Program-made: the position numbers and the translations under genes
Part shown: positions 17,576 through 25,501 of the stretch, piece after piece
Layout: each line of letters begins with the position of its first letter
Position numbering within the stretch: position 1 is the stretch's first letter
Source: Candidatus Omnitrophota bacterium
GTDB taxonomy: Bacteria > Ratteibacteria > UBA8468 > B48-G9 > JAFGKM01
DNA length: 50,253 nt
Direction of reading: 5' to 3'
Assembly (NCBI GenBank): GCA_016928555.1
Contig: JAFGKM010000038.1
Location: forward strand, 1-50,253
The notes under the pieces: generated by a model
What the model was told of the DNA's origin: nothing
The model's database searches: none
Seen by the model: the letters and a program-made list of their open reading frames with translations, nothing else

Positions 17576-18400
17576 ATGGAATATCTGGACAGGATGTTTT
17601 CTCTAAAAGGAAAAACGGCTGTTATAACGGGAGGAGCGGGAATACTGGGCGGCGAAATATCCCGCGGACTGGGACGTGCCGGCGCAAAGATTATCATATG
17701 CGACCTGAAGAATGCAGGAGAGGCGGCGGCGGACCTCGGCAAAGAAAATATCGAGGCTGACGGTTTCTTTATAGACGTTCTCAAAAAAAACGTAATAGAG
17801 GAGGCCGCGGCAGGCATTATTGACAGGCACAAAAGAGTGGATATTCTCATAAACGCCGCCGGCGGCAATCTGAAGGAAGCAACGACGTCAGCCGACCTTT
17901 CATTCTTCGACCTGCCTCTTGCGGCGATGGAAAAAGTGATCGCCCTGAACCTTTTCGGCGGCGCAATACTTCCCTCGCAGGTATTCGGGAAAGAAATGAT
18001 AAAAAATTCGGACGGAGGGACAATAATCAACATCTCTTCCATGAACGCTTTCCGTCCCCTCACGAGAATACCGGGGTACTCCGCCGCAAAGGCGGCCGTG
18101 AGCAATTTTACGCAGTGGCTCGCAGTCCATCTCGCGCAGGAATACAATAAGAAGATACGCGTCAACGCCATAGCTCCGGGTTTTTTCCTGACTACGCAGA
18201 ACAAGTATCTGCTTACAGACGAAAAAGGCGGGCTTACGCAGAGAGGACAGTCTATCATAAATCACACCCCGATGGGGAAATTCGGGGAACAATCGGACCT
18301 GGCGGGCATCTGCATATACCTCGCCTCGGAAGCTTCGGGCTTTGTCACAGGAACGGTGATACCGGTGGATGGAGGGTTCAGCGCATTCTCCGGCGTATAG
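17576..18400 (+). CDS. SDR oxidoreductase, D-mannonate/fructuronate type
   Basis: 274 residues, classical short-chain dehydrogenase. The cofactor loop is TGGAGILGG, catalytic Ser is in NISSMNAF, and the YxxxK motif is in GYSAAKAA. The blocks SSMNAFRPLTRIPGYSAAKA, FTQWLAVHLAQEYN and APGFFLTTQN are those of the SDR-type D-mannonate oxidoreductases that reduce D-fructuronate to D-mannonate. GAGGAGG precedes the ATG. Together with UxaE downstream it places this block in hexuronate breakdown. Gluconate 5-dehydrogenase activity cannot be excluded from sequence alone. Confidence 0.87.
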   Translation: MEYLDRMFSLKGKTAVITGGAGILGGEISRGLGRAGAKIIICDLKNAGEAAADLGKENIEADGFFIDVLKKNVIEEAAAGIIDRHKRVDILINAAGGNLKEATTSADLSFFDLPLAAMEKVIALNLFGGAILPSQVFGKEMIKNSDGGTIINISSMNAFRPLTRIPGYSAAKAAVSNFTQWLAVHLAQEYNKKIRVNAIAPGFFLTTQNKYLLTDEKGGLTQRGQSIINHTPMGKFGEQSDLAGICIYLASEASGFVTGTVIPVDGGFSAFSGV

Positions 18401-18428
18401 GAAAAAACAAGTTACAAGTGCCGTTTTC

Positions 18429-18459
18429 TGTCATTCTTGCGGACAGTAAGCAGGAATCT
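18429..18459. repeat. TGTCATTC...GGAATCT dispersed repeat
   Basis: TGTCATTCTTGC, a short spacer, GCAGGAATCT: imperfect inverted repeat. It resembles the TGTCATCCCTGC unit at 26773-26802. Confidence 0.6.
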
Positions 18460-18478
18460 TAAATAGAAACAAAATCAT

Positions 18479-18515
18479 GAACCCCTCACTTTGAAAGTTT
18501 AGTATTAGAGGGTTC
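18479..18515 (+). repeat. Inverted repeat in the gnd leader
   Basis: GAACCCCTC and GAGGGTTC can pair with one bulged C. The enclosed ACTTTGAAAGT is itself palindromic. It ends about 20 bases before the gnd ATG. It could be a leader hairpin or another repeat; no T-run follows. Confidence 0.55.
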
Positions 18516-18535
18516 GGGGTAAAGGAGAAAAGGAA

Positions 18536-20029
18536 ATGAACGGAAAAGCTGATATAGGCGTAATCGGAATGGAAGTAATGGGAAAGAACCTGGCGTTGAA
18601 TATGGAAAGCCGGGGGTATACCGTTGCGGTGTTCAACAGGACGGAATCAAAAACAAAGGATTTCATTGAGGGGCCGGCCAAAGGGAAAAACTTTGTTCCT
18701 TCGTATGAACTTCAGAACTTCGTATCATCACTTAAAACGCCGAGAAAAATAATGCTGATGGTCAAGGAAGGCGCGCCGGTTGACGGATTCATAGAAAAAC
18801 TTCTTCCGCTTCTTGACAAGGGAGACCTCGTCATAGACGGCGGAAATTCCTTCTTTAAGGATACCATCAGGAGAAACTCTGAACTGACGGAGAAGGGCAT
18901 CCTATTTATAGGAACGGGAGTTTCCGGAGGAGAAGAAGGCGCCCTGAAGGGCCCGGCAATCATGCCCGGGGGACAGAAAGAAGCTTATCAGCTGGTTGAA
19001 AAGATTTTCACGGACATTTCGGCAAAAGCGGAAGACGGAAAGCCCTGCGTAACCTACATAGGACCGAACGGCGCCGGGCATTTCGTGAAGACAACGCACA
19101 ACGGAATAGAATACGGCGACATGCAGTTGATAGGGGAATGCGCATCGGTATTCAAGAAAACGGGAATGAACGCCGAGGAAATCGCCGGAATCATGGAAAA
19201 ATGGAACGGGAAAAGCGATATCCTCCGCTCCTACCTCATAGAGATAACCGCCGACAGCATGAAGGAAAAGAACAAGGCGGGAGAAGGCTATCTGGTGGAC
19301 ATAGTGGCGGACATCACCAGAATGAAAGGCACGGGGACGTGGACCATACAGAGCGCTCTGGAATTGCTCGTACCGGTTCCCACCATAGCATCGGCCGTCT
19401 TTTCCAGAGAGATGTCGCAGGATAAGGACCTGCGCCTGAAAATGGGAACCATACTCAACATTCCCGAAGCGGAAAAACTGCCGGAAGACAAACAAAAATT
19501 GATAGATATCGCTCACGACGCCCTCTACATAGCCAAGATATCGTCCTATGCCCAGGGGCTGGCTCTCCTGCAGGCGGCGTCGCGGGAATACAAGTTTGAG
19601 CTGAACCTCGGAGAGATAGCGCAGATATGGCGCGGCGGATGCATCATACGCGCGCAGTTCCTTGACGAAATAACAAAGGCTTACAAGGAAAACCCCAGCC
19701 TGCCGAACCTTCTGGCATCTCCGAAATTCTCCGATTTCGTCAACAAGAACCTGTGGAAGCTGGCACGGTTCATTGAGATAGCGCATAAATCAGGAGTTTC
19801 GGCGCTCGGCATGGCATCCTCTTACGACTACATACTGCAGATTGCCTCGCCCGTTATGGTATCTGCACAGGTTTCCGCTCTGCAGAGGGATTATTTCGGC
19901 GCGCACGGGTACTTCAAAATCGGAGGGGAAAAACAGCCGGAGATAATAACCAACAGCGAAAAGAAGATGAGAGAATTCCATACTGAATGGATGCTCCCGG
20001 GCAGGCCGGAAAAAGAAATAACCAAATAA
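18536..20029 (+). CDS. gnd: 6-Phosphogluconate dehydrogenase (decarboxylating)
   Basis: 497 residues, long-form homodimeric type. The NADP fold is VIGMEVMGKNLALNM, with an NRTESK cofactor loop. Substrate motifs are GVSGGEEGALKGPAIMPGG, the catalytic KTTHNGIEYGDMQ and IIRAQFLDEI. It oxidises 6-phosphogluconate to ribulose 5-phosphate and CO2. AAAGGAG precedes the ATG. Its place among uronate genes is unusual, because classical uronate routes run through 2-keto-3-deoxygluconate and do not need it. That hints that carbon may enter as gluconate. Confidence 0.97.
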   Translation: MNGKADIGVIGMEVMGKNLALNMESRGYTVAVFNRTESKTKDFIEGPAKGKNFVPSYELQNFVSSLKTPRKIMLMVKEGAPVDGFIEKLLPLLDKGDLVIDGGNSFFKDTIRRNSELTEKGILFIGTGVSGGEEGALKGPAIMPGGQKEAYQLVEKIFTDISAKAEDGKPCVTYIGPNGAGHFVKTTHNGIEYGDMQLIGECASVFKKTGMNAEEIAGIMEKWNGKSDILRSYLIEITADSMKEKNKAGEGYLVDIVADITRMKGTGTWTIQSALELLVPVPTIASAVFSREMSQDKDLRLKMGTILNIPEAEKLPEDKQKLIDIAHDALYIAKISSYAQGLALLQAASREYKFELNLGEIAQIWRGGCIIRAQFLDEITKAYKENPSLPNLLASPKFSDFVNKNLWKLARFIEIAHKSGVSALGMASSYDYILQIASPVMVSAQVSALQRDYFGAHGYFKIGGEKQPEIITNSEKKMREFHTEWMLPGRPEKEITK

Positions 20030-20081
20030 TAAACGTTCTATGAAGAAAGGCAATCTTCGCATGACGCTTCATAACAGACAA

Positions 20082-20183
20082 AACTAAGTGTTTGAGGAAA
20101 TGGGAAGCCCAAAAAACATGGGGCCGCTTCCGCCCCTTCCAGCCTCTAAAGAGCTGGCTTTCCCTCTTTCCCAAACACAAGTT
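20082..20183 (+). ncRNA. Candidate structured RNA (three-way junction) between gnd and pfp
   Basis: Nested pairing is visible by eye. AACT/AGTT (20082-20085 with 20180-20183), GTGTTTG/CAAACAC (20088-20094 with 20172-20178), GGAAA/TTTCC and GGGAA/TTCCC make one long stem. It encloses two hairpins, GGGGC/GCCCC (20120-20136) and CCAG-CTC/GAG-CTGG (20139-20157). The element ends in AGTTTT. It matches no riboswitch class I can recall. It may be a small RNA, a pfp leader element, an elaborate gnd terminator or a mobile palindrome. Confidence 0.5.
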
Positions 20184-20254
20184 TTAAAGCTGTCATTACG
20201 CTAATTGTGCTCAGACTGCTTTCTCCATAACCGTAAGTGAGAGAGAGGTGAATT

Positions 20255-21568
20255 ATGAAAAGAAATGCGGTGATAGCGCAGAGCGGCGGTCCGACTTCGG
20301 TCATAAACAACAGCATCCGGGGAGTCATAGACACCCTTCAGAAATCAGAAAAGGTTGACAGGATATACGGGGCGAAAATGGGCATCCTGGGGGTGCTGAA
20401 AGAGGAGCTGTACGATATCTCGGCGCAGAAGCGCAAACAGATAAGACTCCTATCCTCAACTCCGTCGGCAGGCGTCATAGGAAGCTGCAGGTACAAGATT
20501 AAAAGCGACGAGGATATGGAGCGCGTCGTGGAAATTTTTGAAAAGCATAACGCCGGTTACTTTTTCTACTGCGGCGGAAACGATTCCATGGACACAGCAA
20601 ACAAGGTAAGCATCCTTGCAGCGAAGAAGGGGCTGGACATTATTTCCACCGGCATAGTGAAAACGATAGACAACGACGTCGGGGGGAAGCTTCAGGATAA
20701 CGGGACGTTCGCCGTATGCGACCACAACCCCGGCTACGGGAGCGTTGCAAGATACACAGCGACAAACATACTGGAAGCCAACGAAGAAAACAGGGCAAGC
20801 TATACGAGCGACCCGGTGCTGGTTATAAGCTCCATGGGCAGAAAAATCGGATTCATAACCGCCTCGGCAAGACTGGCAGACCCGGAAAGAAAGATGCCTC
20901 TGCTTATCCTGCTTCCGGAAGCGCTGAACAAGAACAAGCCGGAAGAGAACCTTGAATTCATAACGGCAAGAGTAAACGAGAAAATCTCCGGATACGGCAG
21001 ATGCATAATTGCGATAAGCGAGGGGCTGGAAATCGGAGACCTTGACATTCTCTGCGACAATTTCGGGCACGCCCAGTTCGGCGCCTCGGGCAAATCCGTT
21101 GAACAGGCGTTAATAAACTACCTGAACGGCTTGGACAGAAAAGACGCATCGGGACGTTCAAAAAGCCGGCTTATATGCAAAGGCATCGCAAGGTGCGAAA
21201 AACCCGGTACAAAGCAGAGAAGAGAGCTTGCGACAACCTCTTCCGTAGACCTTGAAGAGGCCTATCAGGCTGGCGTATACGGCGCAGGCATAGCGCTGGA
21301 AGGGCAGGGCGGATATATGTCCACCATACTGCGCAAACCGGGAGCAAAATACGAAGCGGTTTACGACAAGGTTGAACTCGGGATAGTTGCAAATGCGGAC
21401 AGGAAATTTCCGGAACGGTGGATTGCCGAAAACAGGGTGGACGTCACCGACGAATTTATAAAGTGGGCTCTGCCTTTAATCGGCGGACCGCTCCCTGAAT
21501 TTGCTCGCTTTGAAGAAAAATTCGCTCCGAAAAAGTGCAAAGACTATATACCCGCGGCGAACCGGTAA
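20255..21568 (+). CDS. pfp: 6-Phosphofructokinase, pyrophosphate-dependent type
   Basis: 437 residues, longer than ATP-type PfkA (about 320). The nucleotide loop is AQSGGPTSVINNS. The key motif reads CGGNDSMDT with Asp110 at the position that is Gly in ATP enzymes. The catalytic KTIDND has Lys136 where ATP enzymes have Gly. Both changes are diagnostic of PPi use. It reversibly interconverts fructose 6-phosphate and fructose 1,6-bisphosphate. GAGAGAGGTG precedes the ATG. It would receive fructose 6-phosphate from pentose phosphate rearrangement downstream of gnd. Confidence 0.93.
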   Translation: MKRNAVIAQSGGPTSVINNSIRGVIDTLQKSEKVDRIYGAKMGILGVLKEELYDISAQKRKQIRLLSSTPSAGVIGSCRYKIKSDEDMERVVEIFEKHNAGYFFYCGGNDSMDTANKVSILAAKKGLDIISTGIVKTIDNDVGGKLQDNGTFAVCDHNPGYGSVARYTATNILEANEENRASYTSDPVLVISSMGRKIGFITASARLADPERKMPLLILLPEALNKNKPEENLEFITARVNEKISGYGRCIIAISEGLEIGDLDILCDNFGHAQFGASGKSVEQALINYLNGLDRKDASGRSKSRLICKGIARCEKPGTKQRRELATTSSVDLEEAYQAGVYGAGIALEGQGGYMSTILRKPGAKYEAVYDKVELGIVANADRKFPERWIAENRVDVTDEFIKWALPLIGGPLPEFARFEEKFAPKKCKDYIPAANR

Positions 21569-21600
21569 ATAAAAGTATTTTTTATTATATAATTGTAGCG

Positions 21601-21640
21601 GTGCGATTCATCGCACAAAAAACCGTGGCATAAATGCCAG
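21601..21640. repeat. Tandem GTGCGAT and TGGCAT palindromes
   Basis: GTGCGATtcATCGCAC (21601-21616) followed by TGGCATaaATGCCA (21626-21639). The first is shared with 9696-9711. The second is shared with 41392-41407 and 42736-42751, there with loop GA and followed by CGCTAC. Confidence 0.85.
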
Positions 21641-21645
21641 TTACC

Positions 21646-21693
21646 AAATCCCCCCATACCCCCCTTTGACAAAGGGGGGACAAGAGGGGATTT
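21646..21693. repeat. C-rich hairpin repeat in the HAD-gene leader
   Basis: Third near-identical copy of the AAATCCCCCC...GGGGATTT unit. It ends 19 bases before the ATG, and AAGGAGG lies between. Confidence 0.88.
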
Positions 21694-21712
21694 CAAGGAG
21701 GAAAAGAACACG

Positions 21713-22750
21713 ATGGATTTTGTTAAACTGACTGACGAGCAGATAAAACACGACCCGGAACAACAGCTGAAAAATTTCAAAAGGACAAAAGACTTCCTCG
21801 TTGCGATTGACACCGACGGCTGTGTCACCGACAATATGAGCGGCAAGCAGATGCTTATTTTCCATCCGCAGTACATGGAATTCTACCAGCTGTGGGATAT
21901 GGAATCGTATTTCAGGGAGGTTGCCGAATACTACAACCTTTTTTCGGTTCAAAGGGGATGCAACAGATTCCTTGCCATTCAGTACACGCTCAGGGCGCTC
22001 CACCTGCGTCTGGACGCCCGGAAGGCGGCAGAGGAAAACAACGTTGAAATTCCCGCTCAGGAACCTCTGGACAAGTACATTGAATACTGCGAAAAAAATA
22101 AGCTCGGCCTCGGCAATCCGAGCCTTGTAAAATATCTCAACACCATGCCCAAAGATCTTTACCTTTATAAGCTTCTGGGCTGGAGCGAAGCGGTCAACAG
22201 AATGTTCCCTTACATAAAGATACCTCCTTTTGAAAACGTTGAGGAGTGTCTGAAAATAATGGCTGAAAAAGCGGACGTTATGGTTGTCTCGCAGACGCCT
22301 TACGAAGACCTCGTAAACTTCTGGGGAGATAATAATCTTCTTAAATATATAAAAGCGATAGCGGGCCAGGAGATGGGCAAAAAGGGACATCACATAGAGA
22401 CTGTAAAAAAAGCCTGCGGATATGCCGAATCAAACATACTTATGCTCGGAGACGCCGACGGCGACCTGAAGGCCGTAAAACAAAACAACGGGCTCTTTTA
22501 TCCCATCCCGGCAGGCATTGAAAACGAGGCATGGAAAAAATTCCCGGGATATTTTGAAAAGTTCATAAATAGCGCTTACGCCGGCGAAACTGAAAAAATG
22601 CTGATTGAAGAATTTTCCGCAGTACTCCTGAAAACCCCGCCGTGGGAAGAGAAAGGGTACGTGCACGCGGACGCATACAGGGTAAAACAGGAGACGAGGA
22701 AACATCTTTACAAAAAACTTCACCCTGCCGGCAAATTACTGGTGTTATAG
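21713..22750 (+). CDS. HAD-superfamily hydrolase, unknown substrate
   Basis: 345 residues. HAD motif I is AIDTDGCVTDN near residue 35. Motif II is probably MVVSQTP. A Lys-rich motif III precedes the motif IV segment LMLGDADGDLKAV. A large insertion of about 150 residues follows motif I and probably forms the cap that sets specificity. AAGGAGG precedes the ATG. It lies between pfp and the LarA-family gene, so a sugar-phosphate or sugar-acid phosphatase is plausible. I do not recognise a characterised orthologue. Confidence 0.78.
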   Translation: MDFVKLTDEQIKHDPEQQLKNFKRTKDFLVAIDTDGCVTDNMSGKQMLIFHPQYMEFYQLWDMESYFREVAEYYNLFSVQRGCNRFLAIQYTLRALHLRLDARKAAEENNVEIPAQEPLDKYIEYCEKNKLGLGNPSLVKYLNTMPKDLYLYKLLGWSEAVNRMFPYIKIPPFENVEECLKIMAEKADVMVVSQTPYEDLVNFWGDNNLLKYIKAIAGQEMGKKGHHIETVKKACGYAESNILMLGDADGDLKAVKQNNGLFYPIPAGIENEAWKKFPGYFEKFINSAYAGETEKMLIEEFSAVLLKTPPWEEKGYVHADAYRVKQETRKHLYKKLHPAGKLLVL

Positions 22751-22771
22751 AGAAGAAGATACGGGGGATAC

Positions 22772-22824
22772 GGGGTCAACTCTTGACACTTGACAAAATG
22801 TGTCAAGTGTCAAGAGTTGACCCC
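22772..22824. repeat. REP-like perfect palindrome (24-bp arms)
   Basis: GGGGTCAACTCTTGACACTTGACA, loop AAATG, then the exact reverse complement. The form resembles REP/BIME sequences linked to REP-associated tyrosine (Y1) transposases. No such transposase is in the window. The palindrome stops 9 bases before the ATG of the LarA-family gene, leaving no room for a normal ribosome binding site. Confidence 0.85.
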
Positions 22825-22833
22825 ATACAGAAA

Positions 22834-24105
22834 ATGTATAAAGGAAAAGAAAACAGGGAAAAACCATTTACGGAAGAGGAACTTAAGGATATATGCGGGG
22901 AAAGCCTGACAGCGATAAAGGATTTTTCCGGCAAAAAAGTTCTGGTAATCATCCCGGATACCACGCGCTCCGGACCTACGGATCTTCTCTTCCGATATAT
23001 TCACGAAACGCTTTCGCCTAATGCAAAGAGTGTAGATTTTCTCATAGCTTTGGGCACACACCCTATCATGTCGGAAGACAAGATTGATTCCTTTCTGAAC
23101 ATTAACAAAAAAGACAGGGAAACGAAGTATAAAAATTCTTCCATCTTCCAGCATCATTGGGACAAGCCGGAAGAGATTGCTTATATAGGAACCATCTCAG
23201 CGTCAAAAATCAGGGAGATTTCAAACGGACTGCTCTCTGAAGAAATCCCCGTAACCATAAACAGTAAGGTTTTTGAATACGACGAGGTAATACTTGCGGG
23301 CCCTGTATTCCCGCACGAAGTGGTGGGCTTTTCCGGCGGATACAAATACCTGTTTCCGGGAATATCAGGCCCCGATTTTCTGCATAAGTTCCACTGGCTC
23401 GGCGCTCTCATCACCAACCCGAAAATCAACGGCACAAAAGACACGCCAGTGCGCCGCGCCCTCAACGAAGCCGCAAAACTGCTGAAAATCCCCCTCACGA
23501 TCGTATGCTACGTCGTGCAGAAAGGCGGCGTTTACGGATTTTACGCCGGAGACGAGGAGGCATGGTCAAAGGCGGCAGACCTTTCCTCACAGCTGAATAT
23601 AAAATACGTGGACGGGCCTTTCAAAACCGTACTTTCCATAGCGCCTGAAATGTACGAGGACATATGGACGGCCGGAAAGTGCATGTACAAGCTTGAGCCC
23701 GTGGTTGCGGACGGCGGCACGCTGATAATATACGCCCCGCACGTAAAAGAGGTTTCGCACACGCACGGGCATGAGATTGAAAAAGTCGGGTACCATACAA
23801 GGGATTACTTTCTGAAACAGAAGGAGTGCTTTGAAAATGTATCCGGGTGCATCCTCGCCCATTCAACCCACGTCAAGGGTATAGGGACATTTGACGGCGG
23901 AACCGAACGCCCGAGGGTAACCGTCGTGCTGGCAACGGGCATTCCGGAAGAGACCTGCAGGAAGATAAACCTCGGCTACCTGGACTACAGGACAATCGAC
24001 ATTGAAGAATATAAAAAGCGCAAGGACACCCTCGTGGTTGAAAAAGCCGGCGAGGTGCTGTACCGCCTTAAAGACGGTAAAATCCCCGACATAGACAAAC
24101 TTTAA
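22834..24105 (+). CDS. LarA-family (DUF2088) nickel-pincer racemase/epimerase homologue
   Basis: 423 residues from the ATG at 22834. The track's 64 extra residues run through the upstream HAD gene and a REP-like palindrome. Catalytic features of lactate racemase are kept: Asp42 and Arg45 in PDTTRSGPT, His76 in ALGTHPIMS, and His161 and Lys171 in PHEVVGFSGGYKYLFPG. The His-Lys spacing of 10 equals that of L. plantarum LarA (His174, Lys184), where Lys holds the nickel-pincer cofactor. LarA homologues also include sugar-acid C2 epimerases. Beside uronate genes, a mannonate/gluconate-type epimerase is an attractive inference. The LarB/C/E cofactor genes are not in the window. Confidence 0.85.
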   Translation: MYKGKENREKPFTEEELKDICGESLTAIKDFSGKKVLVIIPDTTRSGPTDLLFRYIHETLSPNAKSVDFLIALGTHPIMSEDKIDSFLNINKKDRETKYKNSSIFQHHWDKPEEIAYIGTISASKIREISNGLLSEEIPVTINSKVFEYDEVILAGPVFPHEVVGFSGGYKYLFPGISGPDFLHKFHWLGALITNPKINGTKDTPVRRALNEAAKLLKIPLTIVCYVVQKGGVYGFYAGDEEAWSKAADLSSQLNIKYVDGPFKTVLSIAPEMYEDIWTAGKCMYKLEPVVADGGTLIIYAPHVKEVSHTHGHEIEKVGYHTRDYFLKQKECFENVSGCILAHSTHVKGIGTFDGGTERPRVTVVLATGIPEETCRKINLGYLDYRTIDIEEYKKRKDTLVVEKAGEVLYRLKDGKIPDIDKL

Positions 24106-24106
24106 A

Positions 24107-25498
24107 ATGGTCAACTTCAAAAAAAAACATCCTGATTTCAGGGTGTATGAAAAATCTGCAAACAGAACGGAAGGCGGAGAAACAATACTGCTTGCGGAAA
24201 AAGACAACAAAAAGTTTGTGGTTTCAGGCAAAGAGGATTTCCGCTTTCAGCCTGCAGAAGAGAGTGCGGCTTTCCTGCGCGGCCTCTTCCCGTGGCTCAG
24301 GGCAAAACCCTGCGGCCTTAAGAATTCCTTCGGTTTCGGAGACCGGCTGGGCACAGCCACGCCCGGGCACATAAGAGCGCTTAAAAACCATGATTTCTTC
24401 CCCGTTTTCGCACAGCAGTCGGTGAGGGAGATAGAACGGACGGGACGTTCCTTTCAAAAAGTCATGGATGCCGCAGCAACCGGCTGTTTTCAAGAAGGAT
24501 ATAAAGGCGGATTCGGAGCCGACGCGGACCATATAAAAGACCTGAACAATATGCAGAAAGCTCTGTCTGCCGGCTTCACCTTTTTCACGCTGGACTCCTC
24601 GGACAAAATCCGCAATCCGGAAAAACTTAAAGGCGCGGAAAGGCAGAAAATTCTTCAAAAATACTCGCAGGAATATGAAAAAGCATACCTCGGCAGAAAA
24701 TACCCCTTCGGAGGAATAGCGTACGAATTTACAAAGGACGAACTCCAAAACCTTGTGCTCACCTATGCGGAGAGCATTGACTACATAGAGGAGTGTTACA
24801 GATTTCTTAAAGCGCGCTCTTCATCCTTTGATTTTGAGGTATCCGTAGACGAAACGCCGATACCGACGACGCCTCTTGCCCATATACTCATAGCGGACAC
24901 ACTGCGGGAAAGGGGAGTGGAGGTCCAGTCCCTTGCCTTCCGGTTCCCCGGAAGTTTTGAAAAAGGCATAGATTACAAGGGCGATGCGGAATTATTTGAA
25001 AGAGACCTTGCGGCGCATCAGTCCATACGCGAAAAAGCGGGGAATTACAAGATATCGCTTCATTCCGGAAGCGACAAGTTCTCCGTATACCCCGCCTTCA
25101 AAAAAATACTCGGGGACAAAATACACGTGAAAACCGCAGGAACAAGCTGGGTGGAAGCGGTAAAGGTCATAGCCGAAAAGAATTTCCCGCTATTTCTTGA
25201 AATTCTTGAATGCGGGATAACTAATTTTGAAAAACACGCCGCATCCTATGAAATCTCCGCAAAACCGGAACTGATTGATATGAAAAACCTGAAGAACACC
25301 GAAGTCGCCGCATTGTTTGCGGACAACAACATACGCCAGGTCGTCCACATAAGCTACGGCACAATCCTCTCTGAAGAAGATTCGGCGGGAAGGTTTATCT
25401 ATAGGAACAGGTTCTTTGAGGTTTTGAATAATAACGAGGAATTATATTACGGCTTTCTGGAAGCTCATTTGGGAAAACATCTTGAACTGCTGAAATAA
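24107..25498 (+). CDS. uxaE: Tagaturonate epimerase family protein
   Basis: 463 residues. The block NSFGFGDRLGTATPGHIRAL is characteristic of UxaE, as is GGFGADADHIKDLNNMQKAL, whose acidic and His residues likely bind the metal. ISLHSGSDKFSVYPAF follows toward the C-terminus. The family interconverts D-tagaturonate and D-fructuronate, linking galacturonate to the glucuronate branch. The ATG is one base after the LarA-family stop, so the two are translationally coupled. The gene ends three bases before the stop of the convergent pilus operon, with no terminator hairpin between. Confidence 0.9.
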   Translation: MVNFKKKHPDFRVYEKSANRTEGGETILLAEKDNKKFVVSGKEDFRFQPAEESAAFLRGLFPWLRAKPCGLKNSFGFGDRLGTATPGHIRALKNHDFFPVFAQQSVREIERTGRSFQKVMDAAATGCFQEGYKGGFGADADHIKDLNNMQKALSAGFTFFTLDSSDKIRNPEKLKGAERQKILQKYSQEYEKAYLGRKYPFGGIAYEFTKDELQNLVLTYAESIDYIEECYRFLKARSSSFDFEVSVDETPIPTTPLAHILIADTLRERGVEVQSLAFRFPGSFEKGIDYKGDAELFERDLAAHQSIREKAGNYKISLHSGSDKFSVYPAFKKILGDKIHVKTAGTSWVEAVKVIAEKNFPLFLEILECGITNFEKHAASYEISAKPELIDMKNLKNTEVAALFADNNIRQVVHISYGTILSEEDSAGRFIYRNRFFEVLNNNEELYYGFLEAHLGKHLELLK

Positions 25499-25501
25499 AA
25501 T

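Noticed and set aside
18902-19786. 294-residue minus-strand ORF opposite gnd
   Set aside because: It is an antisense shadow of a strongly conserved gene and has no recognisable motif. Similar shadows at 8931, 11662, 12672 and 21641 are rejected for the same reason.
20082-20183. Known riboswitch (for example c-di-GMP, ykkC, fluoride or cobalamin class)
   Set aside because: None of the conserved core words I can recall for those classes is present; only the pairing pattern is notable.
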